Part shown: piece by piece, positions 38,016 through 47,145 of the stretch | How positions within the stretch are numbered: the first letter of the stretch is position 1 | Layout of the letters: each line of letters opens with the position of its first letter | NCBI RefSeq assembly: GCF_003114835.2 | Contig: NZ_AP025028.1 | Location: 558,001-622,000 of the forward strand | Direction: 5' to 3' | Length of the DNA: 64,000 bases | DNA from: Leptospira kobayashii | GTDB lineage: Bacteria > Spirochaetota > Leptospiria > Leptospirales > Leptospiraceae | The notes under the pieces: generated by a model | What the model saw: the letters and a program-made list of their open reading frames with translations, nothing else | The model's database searches: none | Told to the model about the DNA's origin: nothing | Position numbers and translations under genes: made by a program

Positions 38016-39095
38016 ATGAAACTGATTCAAACATCCGACTTGCATCTATCCGCTTCCAATGACAAGGAATACGGATTAGGTGTTCTTCGGGAAATTTTCC
38101 AAACGGCAGAAAAAAACGAAGTCGTAACTATACTGTTATGTGGTGATATATTCGATACTTATTCCGATCTGGAAGCGCTTCGCACGGCATTTATAGAAGA
38201 GTCGAAACAATTTAGCGGCAAAATTTATTTTCTACCGGGCAATCACGAAGCTCTTCGTAGAAAAGGATCGGAAAACGGATACGGGAAATTCGATTGGGGC
38301 ACTCAGATTCAGGTTATTGACGGGGAACCTTATGAATTGATTTCTTTGAATGAAGAAATAGAGATCCTGGGAATCCCTCATCAGGAAAACTACGGTAGAT
38401 TATTAACAGGCAATCCTCCTGTCAAAAAAGCGAAATTCAGAATCGGAATGGCACATGCGACCGTGTCCGGAATGAGTTTTGCAGGAATCAATAATGAGGA
38501 AGAGGACGGAGGAATATTGGATTCCAATCAATTGCAATCGTTGAACTGTGACTATGTGGCTGTAGGCCATATTCATTCCGCGCGTTCCCAAGTGTTCGGA
38601 AATTGCGAAATTGCCTATGCGGGATCTTCCCGGGTATGGAGAAAAGGGGAAACCGGTCCGAGACAAGGGTATCTCTTGGAAATAAAAAACAATCGCATTC
38701 AAAAATCACCTTTGGTTTGGGAGAAGGCGGGCCAATTTCGAGAAGTAAACATTGATTTGGCGTTAGATGGAAAACCTGAAAAAAATCCGGAATTCTACTT
38801 TGAAGGATTCGGACCGAATGATTGGGTTTACATTCGATGGAATGGTTATGTGGAAGATATGAATCCCAAAAAAGATTTTGAATTGCAACTCTTGAAAGAA
38901 TGGAAACCGAAATTCAGAACGATGGATTTTGACAAGGAAGAGTCCGGCTTACGTTTGATTTCCGGAATTCAGGAAAATGCATTTATCAAACGTTTTGTGG
39001 AAGAGATGGAAAAGAGAAAAGCGGGCGAAGATCCTAAAACTTGGGAAAGAATGAAACGACTCGGCTTTGAGATGCTTTTATCGGGAAAAAATTAA
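38016..39095 (+). CDS. Metallophosphoesterase, SbcD/YhaO-like nuclease
   Basis: A 359-residue calcineurin-like phosphoesterase. Metal ligands are visible in SDLHLS (Asp, His), CGDIFDTY, PGNHEALR, MAHATVSG and VGHIHSARS. The order and spacing match SbcD/Mre11 exonucleases and the YhaO subgroup. The downstream gene, two bases away, encodes an SMC-like ATPase, so the two should form a nuclease-ATPase complex acting on DNA ends or hairpins. ATG 38016 is chosen; the frame opens at TTG 38001, but the fold starts with KLIQTSDLH. Confidence 0.88.
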   Translation: MKLIQTSDLHLSASNDKEYGLGVLREIFQTAEKNEVVTILLCGDIFDTYSDLEALRTAFIEESKQFSGKIYFLPGNHEALRRKGSENGYGKFDWGTQIQVIDGEPYELISLNEEIEILGIPHQENYGRLLTGNPPVKKAKFRIGMAHATVSGMSFAGINNEEEDGGILDSNQLQSLNCDYVAVGHIHSARSQVFGNCEIAYAGSSRVWRKGETGPRQGYLLEIKNNRIQKSPLVWEKAGQFREVNIDLALDGKPEKNPEFYFEGFGPNDWVYIRWNGYVEDMNPKKDFELQLLKEWKPKFRTMDFDKEESGLRLISGIQENAFIKRFVEEMEKRKAGEDPKTWERMKRLGFEMLLSGKN

Positions 39096-39097
39096 GA

Positions 39098-41407
39098 ATG
39101 GATATCAGTTTAAAAAAATTCGGATTATTCGTTAACAAATCCTTCTCATTCAAACAAATAACCATTTTTTACGGAGGAAACGAATCCGGAAAAACCACGA
39201 TATTTGATGCAATCGTTTCTTCTTTAATTAAAGTTAGTGGAACGACCGTTTATGGAAAAAAAGTAAATGCCCGTTACCAAAAAGACAAGTCGGTTCAGTC
39301 TTCCATTCCTTCTTACTCCCTATCGGCTCCCAGTTTCCTGCATACTTATGCCATTCGGGAAGGAAATGTTCAGTTCAATCTGGATGAAGATAAAAACAAA
39401 AACGAAGTGATCCAAGTCATTCAAAATTCCTTATTTGATACCGGATTCGATCCTAAGAAACTTAAAGAAAGATGTCTGGAATTTTCCGAAAAAACGGGAA
39501 ACAGAAGAGCAGCTAAAAATTACAAATCACTCAAAGAATCTTTGGACAAAGCGGGAGCTGATTTTTTTAAAACGGACCAGGAAAGAATGAATAGTCTAAA
39601 AGAGTGGTCCTCCATTCCCGATTTGGAAATCAAAAAACAAAATCTGGAAGTAGAATTGAAAAAGATAGAGGAGTCTTTGCTGCAAACAAATGCACGTTAT
39701 GAGATTTTGGAAAAAAAAGAAACCCTTTCTACTTTGGACAAATTGTACGCATCCATTCTGCTTTGGGAAGATAAATTCAAAAACATCTCCTATCTGAAAA
39801 AACTTTTGGAATCCAATTCTGAAACTGCGCTTACTTCCTCCGAAAAAAAATCCACCGAGCTTTCTTTTGAAATCAAATCTTTGAAAAATGCATCCGAAGA
39901 AAAGGAAAAAAAGATTACTTCCCTTTCTTTGGAAAAACAGGAAGCGGATAAGAAGTTTAATTCTCTATCCGCTTTTGAATCGATGGCTCGCAGTTTTGAA
40001 AAACGGTTGGATGAAATTTTGTCCGCAACGATTGTAAAAACAGAGATTGTTTGGCAGATTCCTTATATTGTCGCCTCCATTTCCGTTTCTCTTATCGGTT
40101 TTATTACGAGTATTCTTTCGGCGAATAACGGGTTCTCCGTTACTCCTTTGTTCATCGGCGGGTTACTACTTGTTTTGACAGGAGGACTTGTATTTCTTCT
40201 TTTCGGTAAAAAAACAAATATAAAAAAAGATGAAGAGTCTTTGAATGCTCACGTTAAATATTTATCGGAAGATATGATCCTTCAGACAAAGGAAACGATT
40301 CGACCGATTCTTGCTACAAAGGATGGAATCAGAGAAGCTTTGAAAGATTATTTTTCTCATTTGGAATCGGAACGAAGACAAACTCAAATGAAAGAGGATT
40401 CTTTGGTTTCCGAAAAAAATCTTTTAACGGATATTTCGAAAAAAATCCGCAAGCTACAGGAAGAATGGGAAGAAACAAAAACGACAGTGGACGAGATTTT
40501 AAAAAAATCCAATTCCACTTCCATAGAGGAATATAAAGAAAAAATCAGATCGGCTAAGTCGATTTTGACGGAATTTTCGGATTTGGATTCGCATCTTCTT
40601 CAAATTGCGAAAGAATACCAAACGAAATCCATTGAAGAATTAAAACTGAGAACAAAAGATAAATTGGATCATTATGAAAAAGAAAACATCCCTAAGGATT
40701 TTTCTTCAGATGAAAAAAATGAAAAATCAAATCTGAAGCTGACAATTGAATCTAAAAAAAAGGAAAAAGATGCAAAGTCCAAAGAAGTTCATGAACTCCA
40801 ATATTCCTTAGCTAGTTTGGTTGCCACTTCTACGGAAAGATTGAATCGGATTTTGAAAGAATGGGAAAAATCATCGACTGACTTAGATAAGGTGAAGAAA
40901 GATTTTGATGATGCGGAATTGAATTTCGCCGCTTATCAAAATCTGGCAAAAGTATTTGGAGATATGGATGCGAATTCCGGCAATCAGATGCAAGTTTTGA
41001 TTGAGTCATTAGGAAAAAGGTGGAACCAACTTCTTTCGGGAAATGAACTTAAAAAATTGGAATGGGATGATATTTCCAAAAAACCTTCCAGCTTTGATAA
41101 AAGAAACGAATTGAGGGAATTCGAAAATCTATCTACAGGCACTCAGGAATTATTATCTTTTGCACTTCGTTTGGAGTATGCGAAAAGAATGTCCGGTGAA
41201 GAGAAGATACCTTGGATTTTACTAGATGAACCTTTTCGGCATATGGATGAAACCAGAACCGGTTCCGCAGTGAATTATTGTTTGGATTTTTTAGGGAAGG
41301 AAGAATGGAACGGAGTGTTTTTTACATTCGATTCAAATCTTGTAAAAATGATCCGAGAGAATGCAAAGTCCAAAAACTTGGATTGCATTCTCCATGAATT
41401 AACTTAG
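39098..41407 (+). CDS. SMC/Rad50-like ATPase, YhaN-type
   Basis: A 769-residue ATPase. The Walker A motif is GGNESGKTT (about 29-37); the C-terminal half-site has a signature-like [17 protein letters not shown] and Walker [13 protein letters not shown]. Between them run long coiled coils (39500-40950) interrupted by two transmembrane helices ([36 protein letters not shown]). That interrupted topology is characteristic of YhaN rather than SbcC/Rad50 and suggests membrane tethering. With the preceding phosphoesterase it probably forms a YhaO-YhaN-type complex; the cellular role of such complexes is poorly defined. Its stop overlaps the convergent tpx stop by 4 nt. Confidence 0.85.
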   Translation: MDISLKKFGLFVNKSFSFKQITIFYGGNESGKTTIFDAIVSSLIKVSGTTVYGKKVNARYQKDKSVQSSIPSYSLSAPSFLHTYAIREGNVQFNLDEDKNKNEVIQVIQNSLFDTGFDPKKLKERCLEFSEKTGNRRAAKNYKSLKESLDKAGADFFKTDQERMNSLKEWSSIPDLEIKKQNLEVELKKIEESLLQTNARYEILEKKETLSTLDKLYASILLWEDKFKNISYLKKLLESNSETALTSSEKKSTELSFEIKSLKNASEEKEKKITSLSLEKQEADKKFNSLSAFESMARSFEKRLDEILSATIVKTEIVWQIPYIVASISVSLIGFITSILSANNGFSVTPLFIGGLLLVLTGGLVFLLFGKKTNIKKDEESLNAHVKYLSEDMILQTKETIRPILATKDGIREALKDYFSHLESERRQTQMKEDSLVSEKNLLTDISKKIRKLQEEWEETKTTVDEILKKSNSTSIEEYKEKIRSAKSILTEFSDLDSHLLQIAKEYQTKSIEELKLRTKDKLDHYEKENIPKDFSSDEKNEKSNLKLTIESKKKEKDAKSKEVHELQYSLASLVATSTERLNRILKEWEKSSTDLDKVKKDFDDAELNFAAYQNLAKVFGDMDANSGNQMQVLIESLGKRWNQLLSGNELKKLEWDDISKKPSSFDKRNELREFENLSTGTQELLSFALRLEYAKRMSGEEKIPWILLDEPFRHMDETRTGSAVNYCLDFLGKEEWNGVFFTFDSNLVKMIRENAKSKNLDCILHELT

Positions 41408-41919
41408 ATTAGTTTTTTTGCTTCTGCCAGCACTGTTTCGTAGTTTGGCTCGCTTCCTATTTCGGGAACGAGCTCTACGTGGCGGATTACATCCGATTTG
41501 TCTACAACAAAGACAGCCCGCGCAGATAGTCCCGTCAATGGGCCGGTTCCGATATGTGTTCCGTAGTTTTTGGAGAAAGAAAAATTTCTAAACTGGGATC
41601 CTGTGATAAAGTTCGGAGATGAAATTCCTTCTGTCGCACAAAATCGTTTCATTGCAAAAGGAAGATCACCTGACACAATTAAGGTGGTAATTGCGGATTC
41701 TTTTGCTACTTTTTCGTTGAATTTTTTTGCTTCGATGGCACAGACCGATGTGTCCAAACTTGGGACTGCTACAAAGATCTTTACTTTGCCTGCAAAATCT
41801 TTTAAAGAAATCTCACTCAAATCTTGAGTGGTGACATGAAAGTCGGGAGCTTTGTCTCCTGCTTTCGGAAGATTTCCTTCCAGTGAAATGGGATTGCCTT
41901 TTAATGTTACGGATGCCAT
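41404..41919 (-). CDS. tpx: Thiol peroxidase (Tpx-type peroxiredoxin)
   Basis: A 171-residue atypical 2-Cys peroxiredoxin that reduces hydrogen and alkyl peroxides using thioredoxin. The peroxidatic Cys is in [15 protein letters not shown], the resolving Cys in [10 protein letters not shown]. The N-terminal GDKAPDFHV and the [11 protein letters not shown] segment are typical. An AAGGAA-type ribosome site precedes the ATG at 41919. It is a single-gene unit; oxidative-stress regulation is likely, but no operator is evident. Confidence 0.95.
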   Translation of the reverse strand: MASVTLKGNPISLEGNLPKAGDKAPDFHVTTQDLSEISLKDFAGKVKIFVAVPSLDTSVCAIEAKKFNEKVAKESAITTLIVSGDLPFAMKRFCATEGISSPNFITGSQFRNFSFSKNYGTHIGTGPLTGLSARAVFVVDKSDVIRHVELVPEIGSEPNYETVLAEAKKLI

Positions 41920-41980
41920 GATTATTCCTTTTCGGTTGTTTGTAATTAGACGGTTTTTCCAAAAATAGAGAATTTAAAAA

Positions 41981-43111
41981 TCATTGCATCATTTTTTCGA
42001 CAGCTGAAATGGCTTCCTTCAATTCTCCGGACCGAATATAAAAAGAGAGTTCTTTTGTAGATTTCCATTCTTCCTCGGAAAAATCAGGATATAGTGCAGG
42101 TAAGATGGATTTTTCTTCTTCGCTTAAATTTCCGTCAAAACAGGAGCCGATCAGAAATAAACGAAACGCAAATTTCATTTCGAATGGACTGCATTGGGAT
42201 AATGTTTTTTGAAATTCAACGAGTTTATCCAGATCCTTTAAGTTTGAATTCAATTGAAAGCATTTAACAAGCTTTAGGAGAATAAATTCGAAATTCGGAT
42301 GAAATGTTTTTGTAAATACGATTGAATTTGCAATCGCTTGAAGACAGGCTAATTTTCCATTTTCGGAAAGGTTCGCGGAAACGGTATTTGTTTCAATAAT
42401 GATTCGTTCCGCGATCTTTCTTGTGATGACTCTCATTCTTAGTTCTTTTAAAATCAGGAAAGTGACGTAAGCATCCCAAAAGCCCGTAATTGGTGCGGAA
42501 ACATATTCAATATAAAGTCGCAAGGAACTTCTTCCTATCACTGCCTTTAACGCAAATTTTGCGATCATGTTGGAAAGAACCACTTTGATCTTGTAAAGCA
42601 ATGTTTTCAAAGCCAAAGTCCTGCGATTTAATCTTTGATAAGGATCAATTCCGAATAACCTGAGTTCGGGGTCAGGGATTTCGAGAGCGATCCGTGCCAG
42701 CATTCCCGGGATCGGAGTTACAAGTTCCGGTTCGTCTTCCAATTCTATATTTGCCAGTTCCGCTATCCGGAAAGATTCATATAACCCCAGTTTGAATAAC
42801 AAATAAAATTCGATGACTGTGAAAAACAGAATTAATAATAAAACATAGATTATATGAATGATTTTCGATTCTAATTCGGATTCATTCGGTAGGGGGAGTA
42901 AAAAACTGGCATATACAAATAAAAACGAAGGCAAAAATCCAATTAGAAAAGACAGGAAACTTCCCCGCCAAATGATCCGATTCGAACTTTGCCGAAAGTT
43001 CAATTGGTCATCGGATTTTTTGCCCCTTTGTTTTTCTGCGAAGGAAAATAAAACCGTTCTTCCCCATTTTTCCAACAGACCGGGAGAATGAATTTTCTTT
43101 TGATTTTCCAT
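41981..43111 (-). CDS. Membrane protein with C-terminal TerB-like region, unknown function
   Basis: A 376-residue protein. Two strong transmembrane helices lie near the N-terminus (about 50-70, GSFLSFLIGFLPSFLFVYAS, and 82-106, IIYVLLLILFFTVIEFYLLF). A large helical cytoplasmic part follows. The last ~70 residues (LFLIGSCFDGNLSEEEKSIL and SEEEWK) resemble the TerB/DnaJ-associated helical domain, where an acidic turn precedes a Glu-rich helix; the match is weak. I see no catalytic motif. The family is not one I can name. It is separated by 61 nt from tpx on the same strand. Confidence 0.55.
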   Translation of the reverse strand: MENQKKIHSPGLLEKWGRTVLFSFAEKQRGKKSDDQLNFRQSSNRIIWRGSFLSFLIGFLPSFLFVYASFLLPLPNESELESKIIHIIYVLLLILFFTVIEFYLLFKLGLYESFRIAELANIELEDEPELVTPIPGMLARIALEIPDPELRLFGIDPYQRLNRRTLALKTLLYKIKVVLSNMIAKFALKAVIGRSSLRLYIEYVSAPITGFWDAYVTFLILKELRMRVITRKIAERIIIETNTVSANLSENGKLACLQAIANSIVFTKTFHPNFEFILLKLVKCFQLNSNLKDLDKLVEFQKTLSQCSPFEMKFAFRLFLIGSCFDGNLSEEEKSILPALYPDFSEEEWKSTKELSFYIRSGELKEAISAVEKMMQ

Positions 43112-43241
43112 AAGGGACTATATGGATTTTCGGGAAATGGGATTGCAAAGTGGATACATTTACTGAACTTCAAAGGCTTTTGCCGGGTTCAAAAGTAAAA
43201 AGGCGAACTTATCTGAAAAAAAAAGAGCGGATTCAGAGACG

Positions 43242-43346
43242 AAGTTGCGGGAAATCCGGTACTGTGTTAGGCGGTTGTTTGCAGCCCACGATCCTCACCC
43301 CCCAACCCTACACAGGGCGGGGGCTTTCACCACCCGCGCGCAACTT
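43242..43346. repeat. GC-rich hairpin element, copy 2, between two minus-strand genes
   Basis: An outer 8-bp inverted repeat (AAGTTGCG at 43242-43249, CGCAACTT at 43339-43346) encloses a GC-rich hairpin: CCCCC-AA-CCC, TACACA, GGG-C-GGGGG (43299-43323). GCGGG at 43317-43321 can also pair with CCCGC at 43333-43337, giving an alternative fold as in copy 1 at 28762-28801. The 243-bp gap 43112-43354 holds nothing else I can support. Short plus-strand ORFs here have no ribosome sites and repeat-derived codons. Confidence 0.45.
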
Positions 43347-43354
43347 ATGTCGCA

Positions 43355-45091
43355 TTACCCTCGTATCTCCCGGATCATCTCTTTCGGGATCATTGGTACG
43401 TCCCCTGGGCCGACTAGAGGAAGATACACCAAAAATCTGGTTGAACCTGAGCCGGATTCCAGTTCGATCCTTCCTTTGTGTTTTTCGATGATTCCTTTTA
43501 CAATTCCCAATCCGAGTCCTGTTCCTTCTCCTTGGTCTTTTGTGGTAAAGAAAGGATCCCAAATTTTGTCTTTGATGTCATTGGAAATTCCGCATCCGTT
43601 GTCTTCAAAGCCGACTAACACATAATCTTCGCCTATCCTTCGTGTGGAGATCGTGAGCCGGGGTTTTTCCGTTTTCTTCATAGCATGAAGCGCGTTTGTG
43701 ATCAGGTTGGTCCAGACTTGATTCAGTTCGTCGATATTGCATTTGATGAGTGGTAATTTTTCATATCTACGATCGATTTCCACACCTTGTTTGATCTGAC
43801 TTTGAACGATGATTAAAGTGTTTTCTATACCTTCATGAAGATCGGCTTCCGCATAAGAAGATTGGCCTAAGTGCGAATAATACTTAAGCGCTTTTACGAT
43901 TCTTACCACATTGCGTATGGCATATTTGATATTTTTTACATTGCGATGAAGTCCGGCACTATTTCGCAGAATCTCATACACTTCTTTTCCACCTTCATTC
44001 CATATGGAAATCAATTCAGGTTCCAAATGTACGATGGAGTTTTCAATCAGAAAGGTGGCAAGTTCCGAAGCGTCTTGTTCCGGCAAACCCTTCTCGATAA
44101 ACTTGTGTTTGGTTTCTTTTTTTAATTTGAATTTATCTTTGGGATCGATTTTTCCTTTCGATTCTTCCCGAATCAGACAATAAAGCACATCCATGTATTT
44201 TTTCAAAAGATCTGGGCTTTGAATCAGTTTGGTGAGATCCGCCAAATGAGAAAAAATATAAATCAAATTGGATTCCAGATTTTCAGCCCCACCGTTGATT
44301 ACGCCAGCGGGAGTATTGATTTCGTGCGCAATTCCCGCAACCATTACACCGAGAGAAGCCATCTTTTCCGACTGAACCAAATGTGCTTGCGCTTCTTCCA
44401 ACTCTTTTGTTCTTTCTCTGACTTTGGCTTCCAATGTTTCCGTAAGATGAACTAACTGTTGATAAATCATGGAATTGGACAATGACATGAGAGAAACGGA
44501 AAGAATTTCCAAAATTGTTTCAATTTCAGAAAGTCCATAACTATGTTTTTTTGTGTTTTTGCCCAATAGTATAAAACCTACCAGACTACTCTTCATTGCC
44601 AAAGTGGCAACTAACACGGAATTTGTTCTATCGAAGAAACTGAGAGCGGCGTTTTTGATTTTCGCATGATTCGGAGTTTTCTCATTTTCGAAATTTTCTT
44701 TTAAATGAATTCCTTCCCGGTCGGAAAGCCATAGCAAGAAGGGGTCATATACGGGAAGTGAGGAAAGAATATTCGAATTGGTTCCGTCGGGGTAGGGTCT
44801 TGGCCGAAAATTCCCTTCCTTTTCATCCCAAGTATAAACCAAAACGAATTCTGCAGGGATTTTTGCCGCAAGAAAGTTGGCGATCGTTTGGCTGATGATA
44901 TCGGGATCATTATGAGAAATCAGATCTTCTTTAAATTTTTCGAGTGCAAATAGATTTTGTACCAGTTCATCCCGTTTCTTCGGTCCTTTCTCATCTTCCT
45001 TTGGAATTTGCGGACTGACATTGGCGGGGATTTCCGCAGTTTCTGATTTTTTCCCACTGAGAAAAAATCGAAAGATGGCTTGTATCTTCAT
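43355..45091 (-). CDS. Soluble GAF-type sensor histidine kinase with expanded dimerisation domain
   Basis: A 578-residue cytoplasmic kinase without transmembrane helices. A GAF-like sensor spans about 50-205. A coiled coil (TETLEAKVRERTKELEEAQ) leads to the H-box GIAHEINTPAG with the phospho-acceptor His near residue 255. About 110 residues separate the H-box from the next conserved helix (RNVKNIKYAIRNVVRI), much more than in a normal HisKA. The catalytic domain has the N-box NQVWTNLITNALHAM, G1 DNGCGI, and GTGLGLGIVKGI. No response regulator is nearby. Its start codon overlaps the divergent rsgA start region. Confidence 0.88.
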   Translation of the reverse strand: MKIQAIFRFFLSGKKSETAEIPANVSPQIPKEDEKGPKKRDELVQNLFALEKFKEDLISHNDPDIISQTIANFLAAKIPAEFVLVYTWDEKEGNFRPRPYPDGTNSNILSSLPVYDPFLLWLSDREGIHLKENFENEKTPNHAKIKNAALSFFDRTNSVLVATLAMKSSLVGFILLGKNTKKHSYGLSEIETILEILSVSLMSLSNSMIYQQLVHLTETLEAKVRERTKELEEAQAHLVQSEKMASLGVMVAGIAHEINTPAGVINGGAENLESNLIYIFSHLADLTKLIQSPDLLKKYMDVLYCLIREESKGKIDPKDKFKLKKETKHKFIEKGLPEQDASELATFLIENSIVHLEPELISIWNEGGKEVYEILRNSAGLHRNVKNIKYAIRNVVRIVKALKYYSHLGQSSYAEADLHEGIENTLIIVQSQIKQGVEIDRRYEKLPLIKCNIDELNQVWTNLITNALHAMKKTEKPRLTISTRRIGEDYVLVGFEDNGCGISNDIKDKIWDPFFTTKDQGEGTGLGLGIVKGIIEKHKGRIELESGSGSTRFLVYLPLVGPGDVPMIPKEMIREIRG

Positions 45092-45092
45092 G

Positions 45093-46106
45093 ATGGTTCC
45101 TGATAACTTGAAAGAAGAACCTCACTCTACTAGGAATTCATCTTTGGGTAAAGAACAATTTACAATCGCACGCATCTTCGGAGCCTACTATGAGTTATAC
45201 TCAAAGGACAGATTGTATGTTCGCGCCGTTCTCAAAGGCAAATTGAGATTGAAGAGCACGGAGGATAGACATCCGTTTGTAGTAGGGGATCTTGTAACCG
45301 CCGAGTCCGGTTACGGAGAAGAATGGATCATTCTTGAAAAAGAAGAAAGATCGAACTATCTTACCCGTCGAAGCGAACATGGAGACAACCACGTCCTGTG
45401 TGCAAATCTCGATCAAGTGGCAATACTAGCTTCCTATAAAGATCCGGAAACGAAAGATGGATTCATTGATAGATTGTTAGTTGCTTGTTATCATACTAAA
45501 ATCAAACCTCTTATCATTTTTACAAAATCCGATTTGGTCGACCCGTCTCTGAAAAAGGAAAAGGAAGATTTTTATTCCAATTTGGGTTATGAGGTGATGA
45601 GTGTTTCCATCGAAGATGAAAATACTTTTCCTGTTTTATGGAAAGTTCTTCAAGGAAAGAAAACCTTCCTTTGCGGAAACTCAGGCGTCGGCAAATCCAC
45701 CTTGCTGAACCAACTAACAAAGAAAAGTGTTCAAAAGGTTCAGAAAACGAATGAAGTCAGCGGTTCCACCAAAAAAGGAAAACACACCACCACAAACTCT
45801 CTTGCCGTGTTTTTAGAAGAAGATACGGTGATTATCGATTCTCCCGGTGTGAAAGAATGGGGAATACTTCATTTATCCAAGCAGGAGCTTTTGGAAAGTT
45901 TTCCCGAACTTTCTTCCGCAAAGGAACAGTGTTCTTCGCAGTATTGTTGCGATTTGGGTCCTGAGTGCAATATGGTTCGTTTTATGGAGAATGGCCTATT
46001 GGAATCACGCAAAAAAAGCCTTGAATCCATGTTCGAAAGTTTGGATAAACCCCATCGTGTGACCAGAAGGGACCATTGGTCCCAGGCGATTACAAAAAGA
46101 TATTAG
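45093..46106 (+). CDS. rsgA: Ribosome small subunit-dependent GTPase A
   Basis: RsgA checks late 30S maturation and is released on GTP hydrolysis. The protein has an N-terminal OB fold (about 15-90), a circularly permuted GTPase (G4 FTKSDLVD before G1 CGNSGVGKSTLLN and G3 DSPGVKEWG) and a C-terminal zinc domain. The zinc motif normally reads C-x4-C-x-H-x5-C; here it is C-SSQY-C-C-D-LGPE-C, with Asp where His is expected. ATG 45093 (or the adjacent ATG 45090) is chosen. The open frame continues upstream, but only antisense to the histidine kinase. Its start overlaps the divergent kinase start by a few bases. Confidence 0.93.
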   Translation: MVPDNLKEEPHSTRNSSLGKEQFTIARIFGAYYELYSKDRLYVRAVLKGKLRLKSTEDRHPFVVGDLVTAESGYGEEWIILEKEERSNYLTRRSEHGDNHVLCANLDQVAILASYKDPETKDGFIDRLLVACYHTKIKPLIIFTKSDLVDPSLKKEKEDFYSNLGYEVMSVSIEDENTFPVLWKVLQGKKTFLCGNSGVGKSTLLNQLTKKSVQKVQKTNEVSGSTKKGKHTTTNSLAVFLEEDTVIIDSPGVKEWGILHLSKQELLESFPELSSAKEQCSSQYCCDLGPECNMVRFMENGLLESRKKSLESMFESLDKPHRVTRRDHWSQAITKRY

Positions 46107-46115
46107 GTAAAAGAG

Positions 46116-46144
46116 TTGCAAGGCTCTCAGTTGTTTATTAAAAT
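46116..46144 (+). promoter_or_regulatory. Predicted sigma-70 promoter of the FecR/PEGA/TPR operon
   Basis: TTGCAA (46116-46121), a 17-bp spacer and TAAAAT (46139-46144) form a good housekeeping-type promoter. A strong ribosome site (GAGGAGG, 46163-46169) follows, 4 nt before ATG 46174. Confidence 0.45.
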
Positions 46145-46173
46145 TAGGATGTTCTTTCGTTAGAGGAGGCGCT

Positions 46174-47145
46174 ATGAAACTCATTCTTTCCCCCCAAAAA
46201 TCCACTCTGGTCTTCGTGGCAATTTTTGCCATATTCAGTCTTTTTTGTCAAAAGGATTCCAAGACTTCCAATGTTACAACCGAACCGGAGTCTCCGGTCG
46301 AACGTGCTGCTGCTTTTGCATTTATCAAAGGTGATGTGATTGTATTGCGGGAAGGTGCGCAAATAAAACCGATCTTAGGTGATGTTTTGGCTGCAACCGA
46401 TACCGTAGTAACAGGCGCAAACGGTGCAGCGGAAATTCTACTGGGAGAAGACGGCGTTTTGAAACTGGCCAAAAATACTTCTCTCAGTATTAATTCGGCT
46501 TTGAAAGGCCACGCGGAAGAACGCAATACCGAGGTGAATCTACAATACGGAAAATTGGTAACTGTTCTCAAGAAGGAACGTAAATCCGAATCCTTCCACG
46601 TAGTTACACCGACTTCGATTGCGGGTGTTAGAGGGACTTCCTTTTTGACCAGCGTGGAAAATCCAAGTTCAAAACCGGGATCGGTTCCGTGCAATGCGAA
46701 CAACTGTGTTGTTAAATACGCAGTTCTGGACGGAGCGATCGCAATTCGAAAATCAAACTCTGAAAACGAATTGGTTTTGGATAAACAAAAAGAAGCTACC
46801 GTCGGATCCGATTCCAAGCTGAGTGAAAAACTTGTAAAACCTTTGGATTCCCAATCACTCGGAGAATTGAAAGAGATGCTCGTTTTTGAAAATACCAAGA
46901 TGTTGGAATTCGAATCATTAGCCAATGAATTAAGATCCAATAACGAAGTACTGAAACAAATGGATGTAGGATCTTCTCTTGACGAAGTGGAAACTTCCGT
47001 TCGTAGAAAAGAAGCAACTAGAAATAAATCGGATGAAGTGATCACTACTGCAAAATCCGTAGAAGAATCCAAATACATCCAAAAAGATGTACAAAAAGAT
47101 TCATTGAAATTACCAGCCAAAGAAGGTTTCGATAAGACTAGATGA
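46174..47145 (+). CDS. FecR-domain lipoprotein
   Basis: A 323-residue exported protein. The signal segment (LVFVAIFAIFSLFCQKDS) ends in a Cys likely to be lipidated. A FecR-type domain (about 45-200) is recognisable by AFIKGDVIVLREG, GDVLAATDTVVTGANGAAEI, LKLAKNTSLSIN and SFHVVTPTSIAGVRGTSF. Outside TonB systems such domains are thought to bind envelope partners. The tail is charged and coiled-coil-like. First gene of an operon whose next member starts inside its stop codon (ATGA), with a strong ribosome site upstream. Confidence 0.85.
   Translation: MKLILSPQKSTLVFVAIFAIFSLFCQKDSKTSNVTTEPESPVERAAAFAFIKGDVIVLREGAQIKPILGDVLAATDTVVTGANGAAEILLGEDGVLKLAKNTSLSINSALKGHAEERNTEVNLQYGKLVTVLKKERKSESFHVVTPTSIAGVRGTSFLTSVENPSSKPGSVPCNANNCVVKYAVLDGAIAIRKSNSENELVLDKQKEATVGSDSKLSEKLVKPLDSQSLGELKEMLVFENTKMLEFESLANELRSNNEVLKQMDVGSSLDEVETSVRRKEATRNKSDEVITTAKSVEESKYIQKDVQKDSLKLPAKEGFDKTR

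Noticed and set aside
43150..43625. Plus-strand ORFs in the 43.1-43.6 kb gap
   Set aside because: They have no ribosome sites, run through the repeat element and are antisense to the histidine kinase end.
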